Assembly: GCF_954871325.1 (NCBI RefSeq)
Contig: NC_088779.1
Coordinates: 26,646,869 to 26,710,868 of the forward strand
DNA length: 64,000 bases
Direction: 5' to 3'
Origin: Gordionus sp. m RMFG-2023
Lineage: Eukaryota; Nematomorpha; Gordioida; Chordodea; Parachordodidae
Part shown: positions 63,534 to 64,000 of the stretch, in pieces
Layout of the letters: each line of letters begins with the position of its first letter
How positions within the stretch are numbered: position 1 is the stretch's first letter
Position numbers and translations under genes: made by a program
Notes under the pieces: model-generated
Databases searched by the model: none
What the model saw: only the letters and a program-made list of their open reading frames with translations
Told to the model about the DNA's origin: nothing

Positions 63534-64000
63534 ATAGTCATCCATTTGAAAAATACTTACCAACTTCGTATTTATATAAAGTAATTATAAAAAATAATAA
63601 GCGAATAACTAATTCAAAATCTCGGCCAAAGGCCTCCAAGACCTGTTCACTCATCCTCGATCTATGCAGAGAAAGAATGAATTTCAACGAAAAAGATCCT
63701 TCAACGCTAACCTATATTAAATATATTTAAAATTAACTTGTGTTGCAGGAATATTAAATAAGATTATGGATAAAGTATATAAATTAAGGTGCTCCAGCTT
63801 AGCAGACTCCCAAAAATGGAAAATAATTTCCTTTTTATCCAATCTTATAAAATGGCTAAATCTAGTCATCATCTTTCCAATACCTTTCTCTGCAATCGTT
63901 GGCCCTCTTTTAAGTATTTTCTTCTGCCTTTCTCTAAAACAGCTTGTTCAATAACTTCATCCAAACTATTATCATCTTATGGAATGGGTGTGGATATGGT
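63534..64000. other. End of window, SNW1 intron 10 continued
   Basis: No SNW1 exon recognised. The minus strand at about 63895-63960 has a basic coiled-coil-like run (EQAVLEKGRRKYLKEGQRL) ending in a stop. No family recognised. Confidence 0.4.

Noticed and set aside
63895-63965. Minus-strand charged helix as a gene next to SNW1
   Set aside because: Only about 22 residues of coiled-coil-like sequence before a stop, no splice context and no recognised family.

Overview
The window looks like nuclear DNA from a non-vertebrate animal. It is very AT-rich by eye, gene-poor, intron-bearing and full of transposon debris. The supporting evidence is an alpha-tubulin gene with a split-off start codon, an SNW1/SKIP spliceosome gene with many small exons, several rhodopsin-like receptors, and LINE, hAT, pogo and Ty3/gypsy elements. 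I cannot resolve the phylum from sequence alone.

Layout. 1-540: 3' end of a LINE. 2326-2642: a possible two-exon prohormone-like gene. 4654-6164 (minus): a class A GPCR with one 110-nt intron. 6900-10700: two more decayed LINE copies in tandem. 11498-14903 (minus): alpha-tubulin, five coding exons seen plus a start-codon exon not located. 15000-25990: no gene recognised, only MITEs and low-complexity DNA. 25997-28510: hAT remnant with a nested GC-rich repeat, then a LINE fragment. 28670-34745: copy 1 of a duplicated GPCR segment, split by a 3.6-kb insertion carrying a hAT remnant, with the receptor now a pseudogene. 35850-36571: another hAT fragment. 37977-43757 (minus): a Ty3/gypsy LTR retrotransposon with matching LTRs and a 5-bp target duplication. 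45184-45764: a small secreted-protein gene. 46014-48032: a pogo-type DNA transposon. 48665-51800: copy 2 of the GPCR segment with an intact 501-residue receptor. 52420-53500: an RTE-like LINE. 57203-61678 and beyond the window: SNW1.

The two housekeeping genes (tubulin, SNW1) are strongly conserved and look functional. The receptors and small secreted products are rapidly evolving and lineage-specific in appearance. The GPCR pair is the clearest history here: a DNA-level segmental duplication that included flanking sequence, followed by decay of one copy and independent transposon insertions in each. Receptor genes and possible secreted-peptide genes lie in the same window, but no ligand-receptor pairing can be claimed from sequence.

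Many repeats share a style: AT-rich bodies bounded by GC-rich or poly-G terminal inverted repeats. They account for most of the long G/C runs and GGGCCGGGC-like islands.
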